Position numbers and translations under genes: made by a program. The notes under the pieces were generated by a model. The model was not told the origin of the DNA. It saw nothing but the letters and a program-made list of their open reading frames with translations, and ran no database searches. A stretch of 64,000 bases of DNA from Roridomyces roridus (Eukaryota > Basidiomycota > Agaricomycetes > Agaricales > Mycenaceae), in assembly GCA_029378245.1 (NCBI GenBank), contig JARKIF010000030.1, forward strand, positions 310,001-374,000, in the 5' to 3' direction. Shown here piece by piece: positions 53,602-64,000 of the stretch (position 1 is the first letter of the stretch; each line of letters begins with the position of its first letter).

Positions 53602-55833
53602 ATGGACAACGGACCTCCCTTCAGCTCGGATTTCTCGTTCAGAAGAGGGCCAGATCTTCTCCAGTAAGCTGGGACACTACCTCGGTACCTAAGCCCCTTG
53701 TTCATGCCCTTCCTCCAGGTATCCCGGCGCTTTTTTCCCAGGCTCGCAGCACCTCACCGTCCATGGTGGCAACTTCACCAGCAATGTACATATTCACGGG
53801 GAGCCTTCCGATTCTACTGCCTTCCCCGGTATGTACGTGTAAACTCAGCATTGGCGGTCACCTCATCTTTCTTCGAAAGATTACCGGCGGATCCGACGTG
53901 GGGACATTGATCTCAGAAGAGAGATCGTCATCAATAATCAGGGTGAAGTCCGTCGGATGCATCTCAGAACCAGTGCGCGCCGCATGTACTCGGCAAAGAT
54001 CCACGACGTAGAGTCTGAGAGAGCAGTTGTTGTTTATAAACGCTGAGCAGGTATTTTATGTCCTGTATGCATGTCTGGGTAACTCACTTCTCTAATGCAG
54101 GAATGGCGTCAATATATCGAGTGGCACTCACGAGTTTGGTATGTCCCGCGTCGTGTTACCATATCCTCCATGAACATGGTCACCCAGGCACCCGACAGTC
54201 CTCCAGATTTTTGGAGTTACAAGTTTCTCTGGTGGGCATGCAGTAGTGGCTCACGACGGTATCTATCCGCTGCAACTCTTGGAATTTTTGATTTTACATT
54301 TTCTGAAACCCAGATTTGCTCTCGGCCGATGATTTTCTTGAGCTGCGTCGCCCATCGCCTGTGATGACTGTATATCTGTATGCTTGCTGGGTATGTCTAT
54401 ACAAATTTATCCCCTCCAAAAATTCTGTCTCAGGAGTTTGAATCAATCCAGGGAGCCGACTTGGAGGTGAGACGGACTTGCCACAAGCCTTGTCAACAAC
54501 CAATCTCACTCAATGAACAAGAATTATTGGGAATGGGAAGGAACAACAAACCTGGTAAGGAAGTCGACACTGTCTCTCCCATATTGCTTTTACTATCCTG
54601 CCGTAGGGCTTTGAGTCGCGAACTGACTGGGTTAGACTTTCAACCGGTCGGCTTTGTGTGGAACTAGCGAGCAGCAGACAAAGTGCTGTTTACATGACGG
54701 ATGAGCTACTCACACAGGACCAGCAACAAAACCCGTTGGCGCTGGATGATGCCAATTCAGAGACCAGAGTCATGCAAATTCTAACTATTCGACTTTATCA
54801 CGAGATTTGTTTCCGTCATCTGGCAGTGGTAGATTGGAGTCCCTGGGAAATCTCGGAGGTCCCTCTTGGAGCCCTCATCTTCCATCCTTCGGTGGAATCC
54901 GAATCCGTGATTCACCATCCCTCGAGAGAATATTTCAATCCTGTGGCTTGGCCCGCCGGCGATATCCAAGATTTTTTCACCCACTCCGGATGGGGTGGCT
55001 TCACAGCCCGCCTGAGGATTGTGTCTGGGGTGCGCTTGGCTACTCGCTGGACACGGTACGACGTTTCCAGGGATGGATACCACTTGCTGATCATTTTCCG
55101 ACCCAAAGGTTCAAAGCGCCGGAAATCTACGATGGCACCATATATGTTTCACTGGATACGGGCAATCTTTGGTTACCCCAGGCAAATCACATCTTCCAGC
55201 GTTTAAATGTTACCTCGAGACGTGAAGACTATGGTAATTTCCCTTAAGATTCGTGGGAGTGGCAGTTCATTAACTTGGCTTTAGCATTTGTTTATTCGAT
55301 ACAATTCCGATTGCGTATCCCGGCCCAATCAAGGCCGAACCAAGGCTTATATTTCTTTGCGTGCCCTCCAGAGCATTTCAAGAGCGGTGCAGCCTCATTT
55401 GCATGGCCTAAATGTCCATGGTTCTGGTCCTTGGACCCGTCGGGCATCCCACCTTTGACGCCAGAAGCTGCTCAGACTCTTGGATTCTCCGAGGTCAAGC
55501 AGACAATACAAGTCCGCGGCCGCCGCTGGGATGCAAACATATATGAAGGATTACGCAAATTCCACGCAGCGAAAGGCTTCGATCCATACAGCCAGGATCT
55601 GGCAAAACACCTTGGGGTTCCCTTGATGGAAGTTGCGGGTGATAGGGAGACTCTGTACGCACACGGTCAGCTTAATTGCTTGACACTGGACCAAACTGAT
55701 AGTTGTTCAAGTCGACGACCTCCCGGAGGAAGGAGCTGAGGACAAAATGGAGAACATCGATGCGGATGAATCGGACTCGTCCGTGAATGTCGTCGAGCCA
55801 CCTCGCGCAGGGAAGAGACACAGATATTGGTGA
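53602..55833 (+). pseudogene. Mycena-type family protein of unknown function, frameshifted
   Basis: Recognised from family landmarks I recall from Mycena genomes: 'YPGAFFPGSQHLTVHGGNFTSNV' (exon 53719-53828), 'RRGDIDLRREI' and 'RRMYSAKI' (exon from 53880), 'EWRQYIEWHS' (from 54101), 'SPVMTVYLYACW' (about 54357-54392), 'STGRLCVELA' (about 54640), 'NHIFQRLNVTSRREDY' (to 55233), and 'WSLDPSGIPPLTPEAAQTLGF.....FHAAKGFDPYSQDLAKHLG' (55285-55665). An acidic tail follows (55703-55833). At 54044 one extra T turns the expected frame into TGA just before a donor; dropping it would bring the exon into phase with the next. Central exons are only partly resolved. Function of the family is unknown. Confidence 0.6.
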
Positions 55834-56493
55834 AGGAGCTGTGTATTTGAATCTTGACATTTTATCTATGTGGACTCCCTGTTTGACGCCGCTTATGTAA
55901 AACAAATCTGTTCGGTCGTCTGCAAGTTCACTTGCGCCTATCGGAAGAGACTGTTGTCCATGGTTTTGAGATCATGATCAAAACCAAGAGAGGTTCGATC
56001 GTCAATCAGCTGCAAAGAGTTCAGCACACACCAGGTCGGCCAGGTCGGCTCACAAAACCCCGACGCAGCTTGGGCCGTCCTACCTCTCGTGCCGCCCGCA
56101 AAAGAGAAGGAACCCTCGCATACGGATGGTACGGTCGGGGTCTCGAGCGTGACTCGTAAGCCGACCGTCGACTCTCGAGCATCCCCCGAGGCGTTGCGCA
56201 CCGTACAGTACAGTAAACAGACCTTCGAGGGCTCCGGGTGCGCGTACACTGCACTCCCAGAAGCCAGACCCATGACAAGTTGCGCTACTTGCACGGCTTG
56301 AAGGTGCTCGATGTGCTGTGATGTGTCCGTCCGTCTATCATGGCGTCGTACAACTCGATTCAAGTCCAGACACCGAAGTCGAAGTATACTTCCAACTTAA
56401 CAAAAGAGCGAACGAGATTAAAATGAGCGGTGTTCCCCTGGCATGGGTATTCTCAGGCAAAAAAGCCCTCTGCCTGCAACAGTCACTCCATAT
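55834..56493. other. Convergent intergenic region
   Basis: 3' flanks of the two neighbouring genes; nothing recognised. Confidence 0.5.
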
Positions 56494-57620
56494 TTACTCC
56501 CCGTCTATAGCCCTCGGCACAGGGGCAACACAGGTGAACGTCTGGGAAGCGCGTTGAAATGCTGAGTCAAGGAAGCGAGAGGGAAATACGCACCACAGGG
56601 TCTGGGATAATCGGAAAGTCCGGAGAGATAAGAAAGGTCTTTCCGGATATAAGGAACTCATCTAGAAATCCAGGGTCACCCGGAATCCACACGGTAGGCA
56701 AGGGAAAGAGCTCACCTCCCACGCTATCATACATCAAATACGCTGGGACGGGCTGTCCGTTGGTGTTGGTCCACGTCGGCGTAAGCGCGCCGGTGGCGGC
56801 ATCGTAGCTCCACAGCGCCGTCTCCATGCCGGTGGTGGTGGTCATTGTGGCACCGCCGTAGGAATTTGCGCTCTCGGGAGTCGGCGGGGTCCCTTCAGGG
56901 AGATCATCTACTGATTTTCCAAGGTATACTACGCCCAACTATGAAGGACTTGAGAATCTTGAAAGGTAGAAGACACAACAAGTACGCACCTGTTCAGTGT
57001 CGAACCGAGATCATTGCTAGGCGAGTCGCCGCTGATGATGGCCGCCATATAGGGATAGTCGAAATACAACGGCGTGGAGGCGACCATGGAGAAATGGGAC
57101 GTCGAGCCTGGTGTGTAGGAAAAGGATACAACCAGCGCATTACCGTCATTCTGGGACTGTTGGGCCCGGAAGAATACTCCGTTGTAGTCGATCCCATTCG
57201 AAAGGAACCCATTCGGCCCCGCAGAATAAACGGGTTGAACTCGGATATTGCAGGTAACTCTGTAAATGCGTCAGCGAATTGTTCCGTGGATCTAGGGAAA
57301 CGTACTGCACAGGGGGTACGGATGAAGGGGTGGATTGGCGGGGGAAGTTGCCTATCAGGGGTTCAGTAAATAACCTCGCACAAAGCTGAAATGACAGACT
57401 GCGGCGCCGTGGTGTGAGAAGGGGAAGGCCACGGGCAAGACGCTGTGCGTTGGTCAACATGCCCTCGAGAGCCTGCGGTGCCCGGGCGGATAGTTGGGAA
57501 TTCGAGGTCCGTTTGTCGGCGTTGAAGGCTGGTTTAAACGTCCGGGTGATTTCGGTGGCGTGGGAGGAGGTGGAGAACTTTTAAAGGCCAGACCGAGTGC
57601 GTATAGCAAAGAGAAGCGCA
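56494..57620 (-). CDS. Probable secreted protein of an agaricomycete family, unknown function
   Basis: Reliable minus-strand exons are about 57460-57306, 57259-56986, 56938-56716, 56661-56594 and 56541-56494. They share one frame when the donor at 56985 (GTACTT) is used. Landmarks of a family I recall as small secreted mushroom proteins: 'LTNAQRLARGLPLL', 'RRRS', 'SAGPNGFLSNGIDYNGVFF', 'ALWSYDAATGALTPTWTNTNGQPVPAYLMYD', 'FLISG' and the closing 'VTFTCVAP'. The expected signal peptide is probably 'MRFSLLYALGLA' at 57620, but it joins the rest only through a one-base frame change in the AAAA run near 57580, so the first exon is uncertain: frameshift, sequencing error or different splicing. Function unknown. 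Confidence 0.6.
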
Positions 57621-58821
57621 TCGAAGGGGGGATGCGGGACGGAAGCCGACGCCGGTCTCATATATGACAGGTAAACAGGAGTTCGATTGGGTTTGACTGG
57701 AACCAGGGCGAGCGGACCTTATCATTGAGTGGCTTAAATTGAGTTTCTATAGGAGTTCCTATGAGACGCACACATTCAATGGTTGCGACTTTGGAAACCA
57801 CCGTCCGTTGAATGGTGGATCTCGATCAACTGTGAAGCTTGTGAAGTGGCGACCGCATCGGAAGCATTTTCTGTGAAAGGGGCATGATATTCTACCCACT
57901 TCGAGGTTGATCTGGTTTCCCAGATCACGGTGTGAACGGCGCATGGGACCCAGATGGAATGCGTACGCTGAAATGCACCCCCGCCTCTTCCAACAATCAC
58001 CGGGGATTCCTTTCATTTACGTCTTGAAACACCGATCCTTGGAGTGATCGAAGAAGATTGTCTTTTGTCGAAAGACGTACCTATGCTCCCACCGGGAAAT
58101 GGGCAAGATACGAAGGCCGCAGTACGAGTCAAGACTGTGTAGCCGCCAGACGAACACAGAAACAACCCAGATTTTCTGGAAGGAAGAATGTGCCAGATTC
58201 ACATTACTGGCCCAGAGGGCAACCTATGTAGTGCAGCGAAGATCGAGGAGAGAGGCCGCCAATCGGAGGCCGCCCCAAGTAATGACTGTTTGTCATTTGA
58301 GTGACGGTGGCATTGCCGGCAGCAGCCACCTCGAGGTCCAACAGGATCATTGTGCATTCCGCGCTTCGGCTTCGTGTCCGGGATTGCAGAGTAGCAGCTG
58401 GGCCTTGCGCTGCGGGTGAAGAGTGAGAGTGGCCGCTGGCGTGCAAGTGTCGTGAGTCAGCCAGATGAGATCATGAGACCAAATACATGCAATGCATCGG
58501 CAACTCGGCATCAGCGCGCCTTCTTTCCTCCGCGCGCCATCCCGGTCCATCCGGTCCATCCGCTCACACGGAACTCCAGCGACCGCCCATCTGTGTATAG
58601 CAGCTGTCCCCGGCTCTCACACGGTCGGTGATCCGATATCTCGAGCGGCGTTTTGGGCGCTCTGACAGTGTGACGTGGCCAAGCTTTACTCTTTGTTTCC
58701 TCGTCGAACGACCTCCGGGCAGATATCTAATATGGGTGTCTGGGACGTTTACTGCAATGTCAGAGAAACCCTTACTTCATCTTCATGCATAAGGCTAAAT
58801 CCCACCTAGATATCGGGCGCC
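57621..58821. other. Divergent intergenic region
   Basis: No gene recognised between the divergent secreted-protein and F-box genes. Open frames are short and lack any pattern. Confidence 0.45.
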
Positions 58822-60038
58822 ATGCATTTTAACAGTCCTGCTGCGGTACTGTCGTGCGTCGTGCACCCTTCGACAAGTACTCATCGCATGATTTTACAGT
58901 TTGTTGAGAGTTTCGAAAGCGATGTACAGGATAAAGTGCCACAGGAGATCCTTGACGGGCTTCTGTACAGCAAGGAAGACGTCTCGGCCTCGCAGGACAG
59001 GGTCATCCTCAGCTATTACGACGACGATGACGACAGTTATGCCGACAGTCTGTGCTCTCCCTTCTTCCGTTTTGTACCACAACCTCACATCCCTATGTAG
59101 AACCGGGCGCGATCAAACTCGACTCGGACGGTGGCTGGATGCTACACGATGTCGAGCCGTGCGACTATCAGCGCTATCAAGACCGAGACGACCCGGCACG
59201 CGAATACGTCTTGGAGGAGGAATTCGGCGTCGTCACGCACTGCAGCCTAGTCATCTTCCGTCATCGATTCCCGGATTATTCGGCCAGCGTCGTCTCTCAA
59301 ATTGTCGGACATGGGAGTCCAGGGATGTACCATGGCGCTGTCGCGAGGACTCAGGAGCAGTGGGTTGAGTGGCTCAATGTGACGGATAGGGTGTTCGAGG
59401 ATGAAGGTGAGAGTGCGGAGGAGTGGTGGCTTAGATTCCTCACCAGGAGCGACCGAACGCCGGAGGAGATTATCCATGAAGCGTGGATGGGCCCGGGAAA
59501 TATGTGGATGTTCGTACGACCCGACAGGTGCGTCCCAAGTTTTTCTTCATGGATTGAAATAATTTGCTATAGATTCCCCATCTCCGAAGCACTCGCCCTC
59601 CCGGCGCTGCAACAATTTGCTGTATCTACCCCCTCCGAGACATCCAAGGGCTCTCCATCCCTACTTGATCTCCCACTCGACATTATCCAAGAACTCTGCG
59701 CCCATCTGCCGCTCCCCTCCCTCCTCTCCCTACCCCAGATCAACAAATCCCTCCGCGCACTCGTACTCCCGCACTTGGACGCCTTCGTCCGTCGCTCAAT
59801 CGAGTGGCATCACCGATACCTGCTGCCCGAAACACCCTCGTCTGCGTATCGTTCGAACGAGGAAAATGAGTGGTGGACGAAGCAGTGGGTGGAGGGCGGA
59901 AAGGTAGACGTAAATTCAATTCCGTGGACGGCTTTTGCCAGGGCGTGTGCCACGAGTCGGAGTATGCGCAGTCGCAAGCGGATTTGGGATATAGTTGGGG
60001 AGATGGAGGCTGCTGCGAGGCGGGATGGTATTATTTAG
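58822..60038 (+). CDS. F-box domain protein of a second type
   Basis: Exons 58822-59047, 59101-59527 and 59573-60038 (introns 53 and 45 bp, GT-AG) encode 372 residues. The F-box is in the last third, at about 248-290 ('LLDLPLDIIQELCAHLPLPSLLSLPQINKSLRAL'). The N-terminal half has an acidic run (DDDDDS) and 'GGWMLHDVEP.DYQRYQ', then a tryptophan-rich stretch ('EEWWLRFL'). The C-terminus includes 'HHRYLLPE' and 'WTAFARACATS'. This arrangement differs from the leucine-rich F-box genes at 24-39 kb. An in-frame ATG at 58888 is an alternative start. The role would be SCF adaptor, target unknown. The second intron happens to be open in frame, so retention would add 15 residues. Confidence 0.78.
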
Positions 60039-61443
60039 GTCGCGTGAGTAGAGTCATTCTAGTTCACCGCGACTCTTAAATGGCCGCATTTCAACACAAT
60101 AAATACTACAAGTTTAATACGGAGGAACATTATGAAGAGTGGCTTTCCAAGTGCTCTCTCCTTCAGCCACAGTCAAATCGGCCAAGTAAATGTGCTTTAG
60201 ATTCACACCGACAGCCATGGGTGTTTCCCTGAACGAATGCGCGATCCATCGATCAAAGCGCGAAAGCAAGTGGAGCTCCCACTGGTTGGGCAAGCTCATT
60301 TTCGCCGGATACTACAGGAGTTTGAGTTTATCGTGGACGTCTTCAGCATAAAGGGCAGGACATACATTTTGTAAGCATCAAAATCGTCCGTTAATTACAG
60401 CGGTTTTCAAAACAGTATACGGGTTTGGAGCCTCGCTCCACGTACATTTTTGCTGACCTTTGTTTGACGGAGAGTCGAGCTTCTGCTCCACTCAACTCCA
60501 CAACTCAATTCAAGAGCGGCTAGACGGCATTTCCCTTTCCGGGCAGGCAAGTGGAGTCGAAGCAGACTCACCGGCATACAGAGGTCAACCCAAACGAAGG
60601 TGGAGCACTGGATCAAAACCCGTATACTGTTTTGAGAACCGCTGTATTCGGCTGCCGCTGGCCAAGACAGGACCTCCACGGCTACTCCCGGAAGAGTCAT
60701 GATCTTCTGGCCAACTTCTGGCACACATCTTCACAGCTACAGGCACTTCAAAAGAAATAATGTGGCGCAGGCCCGAACGCGACCCGAATGGACGGCTTCT
60801 AGTGATGATGATCATTCCATCATGCCACTGATCTGCTGCTCTTTCCTTCCTACGTCCATGATCTCAGACTCCAAGGTCCAGGCCCTGTCCAAGCCACGCG
60901 GAATTCGGATACCCCACCACCGACAAATTGCCTATTACTTACCTTGACGTCGACTGCCCCTGCATTATCGACGGTTATTCTCTTGGTCGCCGAGTTACTA
61001 GTAGTAGAGGCACTTACTTGTGACTGCTAATATGCGACCCAAAAACTAGGGCTGAATCTTTCGGCTGCGTACTCGGGTGATACCTCGAGTCTCGGGAGGC
61101 AAAATCGCCTGCAAAGACCCGAAGAAATGAATTCATGTGGGGAGGGATCGTTGGACTCGGCGCCGGATGGCCTGCGGATACTTACCCTCCCTTGCCCTCA
61201 ATTGGAATTGCGACGCCACTACCCCATCGTACGTACGCGTTGTTCTTCGGTCAAAGAGCGCTGACTGCGGACATCTAGATCACACTACCAATTAGTTTGA
61301 CAGCTGCAAAGAAGAAATTTTGCCTCGTAAGTATATATAGTGCATGGGGCCTTTCTCTTGCCGTCACTGGCGTCTGGCAGGTCCTCGCGAATATAAGTAT
61401 GGCCTACAGGCCTCTTCGCGCCATTCAGCTCCTTTCTCCCGCC
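60039..61443. other. Intergenic with MITE and promoter of the Ser/Pro-rich gene
   Basis: A 61-codon minus-strand frame (60114-60299, 'MSLPNQWELHLLSRFDRW') looks protein-like but is unrecognised. It may be a gene fragment. A MITE lies at 60398-60644. TATATATAG at 61332-61340 is a likely core promoter for the gene at 61444. Confidence 0.45.
60398..60644. mobile_element. 247-bp TA-flanked MITE
   Basis: Inverted ends start CAGCGGTT(T/C)TCAAAACAG and continue through TATACGGGTTT, about 31 bp with one or two differences. A TA dinucleotide stands on each side (60396-60397 and 60645-60646). No coding capacity. TA duplication and CAG ends suit a Tc1/mariner-type parent. No empty site is available in the window. 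Confidence 0.75.
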
Positions 61444-62787
61444 ATGGCTACCTCCCCCTCCTCATCATCTCCAGGCAGCTCGCCCAATTACATTGTCGAA
61501 TTCGTCGACCTCGTCTCAGCCGCTCTCGACGCCCCTGCTCTGGAGGGAATGCTCTCATTGACCGGCTCTGGAGCAGCTCCATCTCCCTCCCAGGCGCAGG
61601 TTAGCTCGCGGGTGCGCCAGATGTTTGCCAAGTTCAAGAACTTTGTCATCAAAAAGTCGGCGGGTGCTTCGACGACGCGTTTAGTGATTGGAAGACGCGT
61701 TGCGGCCGAATACCCAGCGGCACACCACATGTGGCCGCCCACCCGTCGTGCGTTTTTGCCGCATATCATCCTCATCGAGCGCGTTTCTGTCGTTTCTTCC
61801 CCCGCGATTCCCATGCATGACGACGACTCGGAGGTGCCGGCAGACCAGTCTCGAGTTCTTCACCGAACCAAGTCGCTGCCGAGCATCCCGCATGAACCCG
61901 AGGCGCCTTCGAGTCCACTCAGCACGCCGTCAGCGAGCTCGTGCTCCTCGGGCTCCTCCGTCGAGTCTCCGGTTCCGGCGACACCGCTGACGACGATAAC
62001 GGAGAAGGTCGGCGGCGAGACTTGGTCGATGTACAGCGATTTTGGACCCCTTACTACCTCCGATCCCTTCGCAAAGTCCGCAGGTTCGATACTCCCACCA
62101 AAGTCCACGGCATTTCGCCGCCCGTACCTCCACTCGTCGTCCTCGAATCCGAATTTCCACGCCCGGCCTGACGACGACGAGGTGACTAGTACTGCTAGCC
62201 TCCGTCGTCATCCCTCCAGATCTACTAGTGGGCGTCTGCCACCCCCGGCGTACCCAATTCCTCCCACGCCTCCGCCTCGCACCAAGGCGGCTCTTGTAGG
62301 CGGCGAGGCGCGGGGGCCTCTACGCCATAATCATCTCCCTTTCCCCGCTTCTTCTTCTTCTTCGCCCACTGCACTCCCACGCACCAGGGCCAAACGATCT
62401 CGATCCGTCTCGCAGGCCCAGACTCGGACTCGGACTCCACGCTCCCGCACCGGTCTTGCGCCGCCGCCCCCAGCAACCAACGCCAACACCAATAATACTA
62501 TAGATCACGACGACGATAATCCCGGCGAGAGCGGTACCCCGCCCGTGCCGTCGTTGCCGCGTCTCACCAAATTTTCGTTGCCCAGTTCGAAAGCGGAACC
62601 GCGCCGCGCTCGTCGCCCGAGTTCGCCCTTCCCCTTCATGGCAGACCGCGCATCTGCGATCGAGGGCGAGATTCTCCTCGTCCAGGCGTGTGCGCCCATA
62701 TCGATGTCTGCGCCCGCTTCTACTGGCGTGTTGCAGCTCAGGCTGGGACCCAACGAGGGCGGGCGGGGGAGTCCTTTTCCTCTTTGA
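61444..62787 (+). CDS. Ser/Pro-rich, probably disordered protein
   Basis: An open frame of 447 residues from the ATG at 61444, 104 bp after a TATATATAG box; the frame also contains an ATG at 61399. Composition is dominated by Ser, Pro, Arg and Thr, with blocks such as 'HRTKSLPSIPHEPEAPSSPLS', 'RLPPPAYPIPPTPPPRT' and 'RTRTPRSRTGLAPPPP'. A short ordered-looking part ('NYIVEFVDLVSAALDAP', 'VRQMFAKFKNFVIKKS') is at the N-terminus. Several potential phosphorylation and SH3-type PxxP motifs suggest a regulatory scaffold, but no domain is recognised. A hidden intron around 61680-61815 is possible, because that stretch lacks the Ser/Pro bias. Confidence 0.5.
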   Translation: MATSPSSSSPGSSPNYIVEFVDLVSAALDAPALEGMLSLTGSGAAPSPSQAQVSSRVRQMFAKFKNFVIKKSAGASTTRLVIGRRVAAEYPAAHHMWPPTRRAFLPHIILIERVSVVSSPAIPMHDDDSEVPADQSRVLHRTKSLPSIPHEPEAPSSPLSTPSASSCSSGSSVESPVPATPLTTITEKVGGETWSMYSDFGPLTTSDPFAKSAGSILPPKSTAFRRPYLHSSSSNPNFHARPDDDEVTSTASLRRHPSRSTSGRLPPPAYPIPPTPPPRTKAALVGGEARGPLRHNHLPFPASSSSSPTALPRTRAKRSRSVSQAQTRTRTPRSRTGLAPPPPATNANTNNTIDHDDDNPGESGTPPVPSLPRLTKFSLPSSKAEPRRARRPSSPFPFMADRASAIEGEILLVQACAPISMSAPASTGVLQLRLGPNEGGRGSPFPL

Positions 62788-63817
62788 AATTGAATCGTAC
62801 TCGGGCTGGACGATAACTTTGGATTCTTTCATTACATTACCTTAGGACCCACTCTTCCACCCCATTCGTTCTTTCGCAGTGTAGTTTGTTTGTTCGATGG
62901 CGCGTCAACAAAAAAATGGCTCGTGTACAGTAAGTATATATTATATATACCCTGCATTGTAGTGTGTAGTGTAGTGTACGTGGTTTACAATTCCACCCTT
63001 GGATTTTGGATTTCCTCTTGAGCTCTCATGTGTACGTTCTCTCCGTCCGACAAATTGAACTTGAACGTGAACTTGAAGTGGTGGATCCGATCGACTTTCA
63101 GAATGCATGCAGCATAACGCCCATCCGGGCCATCCCGGAAATGCGGACCACCACCACCGCTGAAAACCAATTTATCCCTGGGCCTGAATAAAGGCGGCCT
63201 CCACGCGAACTTTCGAATTCATCCTACCGTGGTTGGGGGTTGCATCTTTGATCCACCCAACACCGACGTCAATGTAGATCTCTCTCTCTAAGCGTCTAAA
63301 TTGCCGTGATCTCACAGTCGAGGGTGATAATACGCCCTGTCGGGCTCTCCGGACTTGGAGCATGCACATGTCTTTCGATTCAATTCAATTTCATTCGCCT
63401 TGTCAAAACTCTAATTAACCCTAAATTCGATGCAGTCCAACATCCTTGAAGAGAAGACGAGCGGCGGCCGTTTGGGTTCGCTCAGCATAACTTGAGTTCA
63501 GGAAAAGATATTCATTCGGAATTGCATCAATTAGGGTCGTTATTCATTACAGAGCCATCCAGGTAAGTAAGGTCGAAGTTAGAGTGGATATACACTACGT
63601 AGGTCCTTCAGTACAGTATCTGTCGCCGTCGCTTGGATACAGCGCGGAACACCACCAACATCTTGGAGGCTTCTAGCTCTTGTTGTAAATACAGACCGAG
63701 CGCTGGCACCGCCGTGATAAATGAAACACCACTCGGCGCAGCGGCGCCGACAAAGTCAGATTCACGGGCGGGGGCGAGTAGGGAAGGGAAGAGAATCCGG
63801 AGATGTGCGCGCCCAGC
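62788..63817. other. Convergent intergenic region
   Basis: 3' ends of the flanking genes. A TGTAGTGTG-type short repeat at 62956-62982. Nothing else recognised. Confidence 0.5.
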
Positions 63818-64000
63818 CTACACACACTCATCCGACTCCCCCAAATCCAAATCCACATCCAACAAAAAATCTAAATCCAAATCCAAATCCAACGTAAAAT
63901 CCCTCCGATGCCGAGTACGAGTCGAGGCCGCCAACTGCAACGAAGACGCGCGGCTGCGCACTTCCGTGGGCACGGGAGGCATGTATGTGGGCGGGGGCGG
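63818..64000 (-). CDS. C-terminal end of a gene leaving the window
   Basis: The last 60 codons of a minus-strand gene, stop TAG at 63818-63820. The visible part starts with 'PPPPTYMPPVPTEVRS', continues 'RTRHRRDFT' and ends in an unusual alternating acidic-hydrophobic tract, 'LDLDLDLDFLLDVDLDLGESDE', encoded by (GGATTT)n-like hexamers. Good codon structure up to the window edge supports coding. Family not identifiable from this piece. Confidence 0.6.
   Translation of the reverse strand, partial: PPPPTYMPPVPTEVRSRASSLQLAASTRTRHRRDFTLDLDLDLDFLLDVDLDLGESDECV

Noticed and set aside
56980..56992. Apparent frameshift between exons of the secreted protein at 56494-57620
   Set aside because: Using the weaker donor GTACTT at 56985 instead of GTGCGT restores the phase; cDNA could decide.

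Overview
The window reads as nuclear DNA of an agaricomycete (mushroom-forming basidiomycete). Genes are dense and split by many introns of about 45-60 bp with GT/GC-AG ends. Recognisable families are F-box/LRR-like proteins in tandem, a MATH-BTB protein with an RS-rich tail, a secreted pepsin-like protease, a CCR4-NOT subunit 11 homologue, and two families I associate with the Mycena lineage: Armadillo-type proteins starting MPPLQRQETR, and a family with an 'FPGSQHLTVHGGNF'-type N-terminus. Host is therefore inferred as Mycena-like. All exon coordinates were derived by hand from splice signals, reading frame and comparison of copies inside the window.

Layout. 0.8-2.3 kb: two small secreted cysteine-containing paralogues, the second with a lost splice acceptor. 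3.9-5.7 kb: a five-exon HxxxD acyltransferase. 6.9-20.5 kb: three tandem seven-exon Armadillo-type genes (A, B, C). Copy A is split by a 1.5-kb terminal-inverted-repeat element; C carries a CACTA-like element upstream and a 290-bp MITE downstream. Between B and C lie the MATH-BTB gene (minus) and a decayed copy of the small basic gene found intact at 21.1 kb. 21.8-24.2 kb: a nine-exon large secreted protein (minus).

24.8-39.2 kb: an F-box cluster. One gene is split by a 5'-truncated LINE with a 13-bp target duplication, one copy is truncated and frameshifted, one relic is at 29.8 kb, and two genes are intact. Interspersed are an aspartic protease, a small Pro-rich basic protein and CNOT11. 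CNOT11 shares a 94-bp divergent promoter with an F-box gene, and a 183-bp inverted copy of that promoter region sits next to the truncated F-box copy.

40-49 kb: a small secreted LEA-2-like protein, three copies of a compact 'FYWDG' family (one with a nonsense codon), a short-chain dehydrogenase, and a second copy of an intron-rich non-coding segment first seen at 31.3-32.5 kb. 49-64 kb: a calcineurin-like phosphoesterase, a frameshifted gene of the Mycena-associated family, a secreted protein of unknown function, another F-box gene, a TA-flanked MITE, a Ser/Pro-rich protein, and the 3' end of a gene that leaves the window.

Most of the biology here is accessory: ubiquitin-ligase adaptor families (F-box, BTB) and repeat proteins that expand by duplication, with transposons landing in individual copies. 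Intact copies in the same window give the empty sites, so several insertions can be read to the base.
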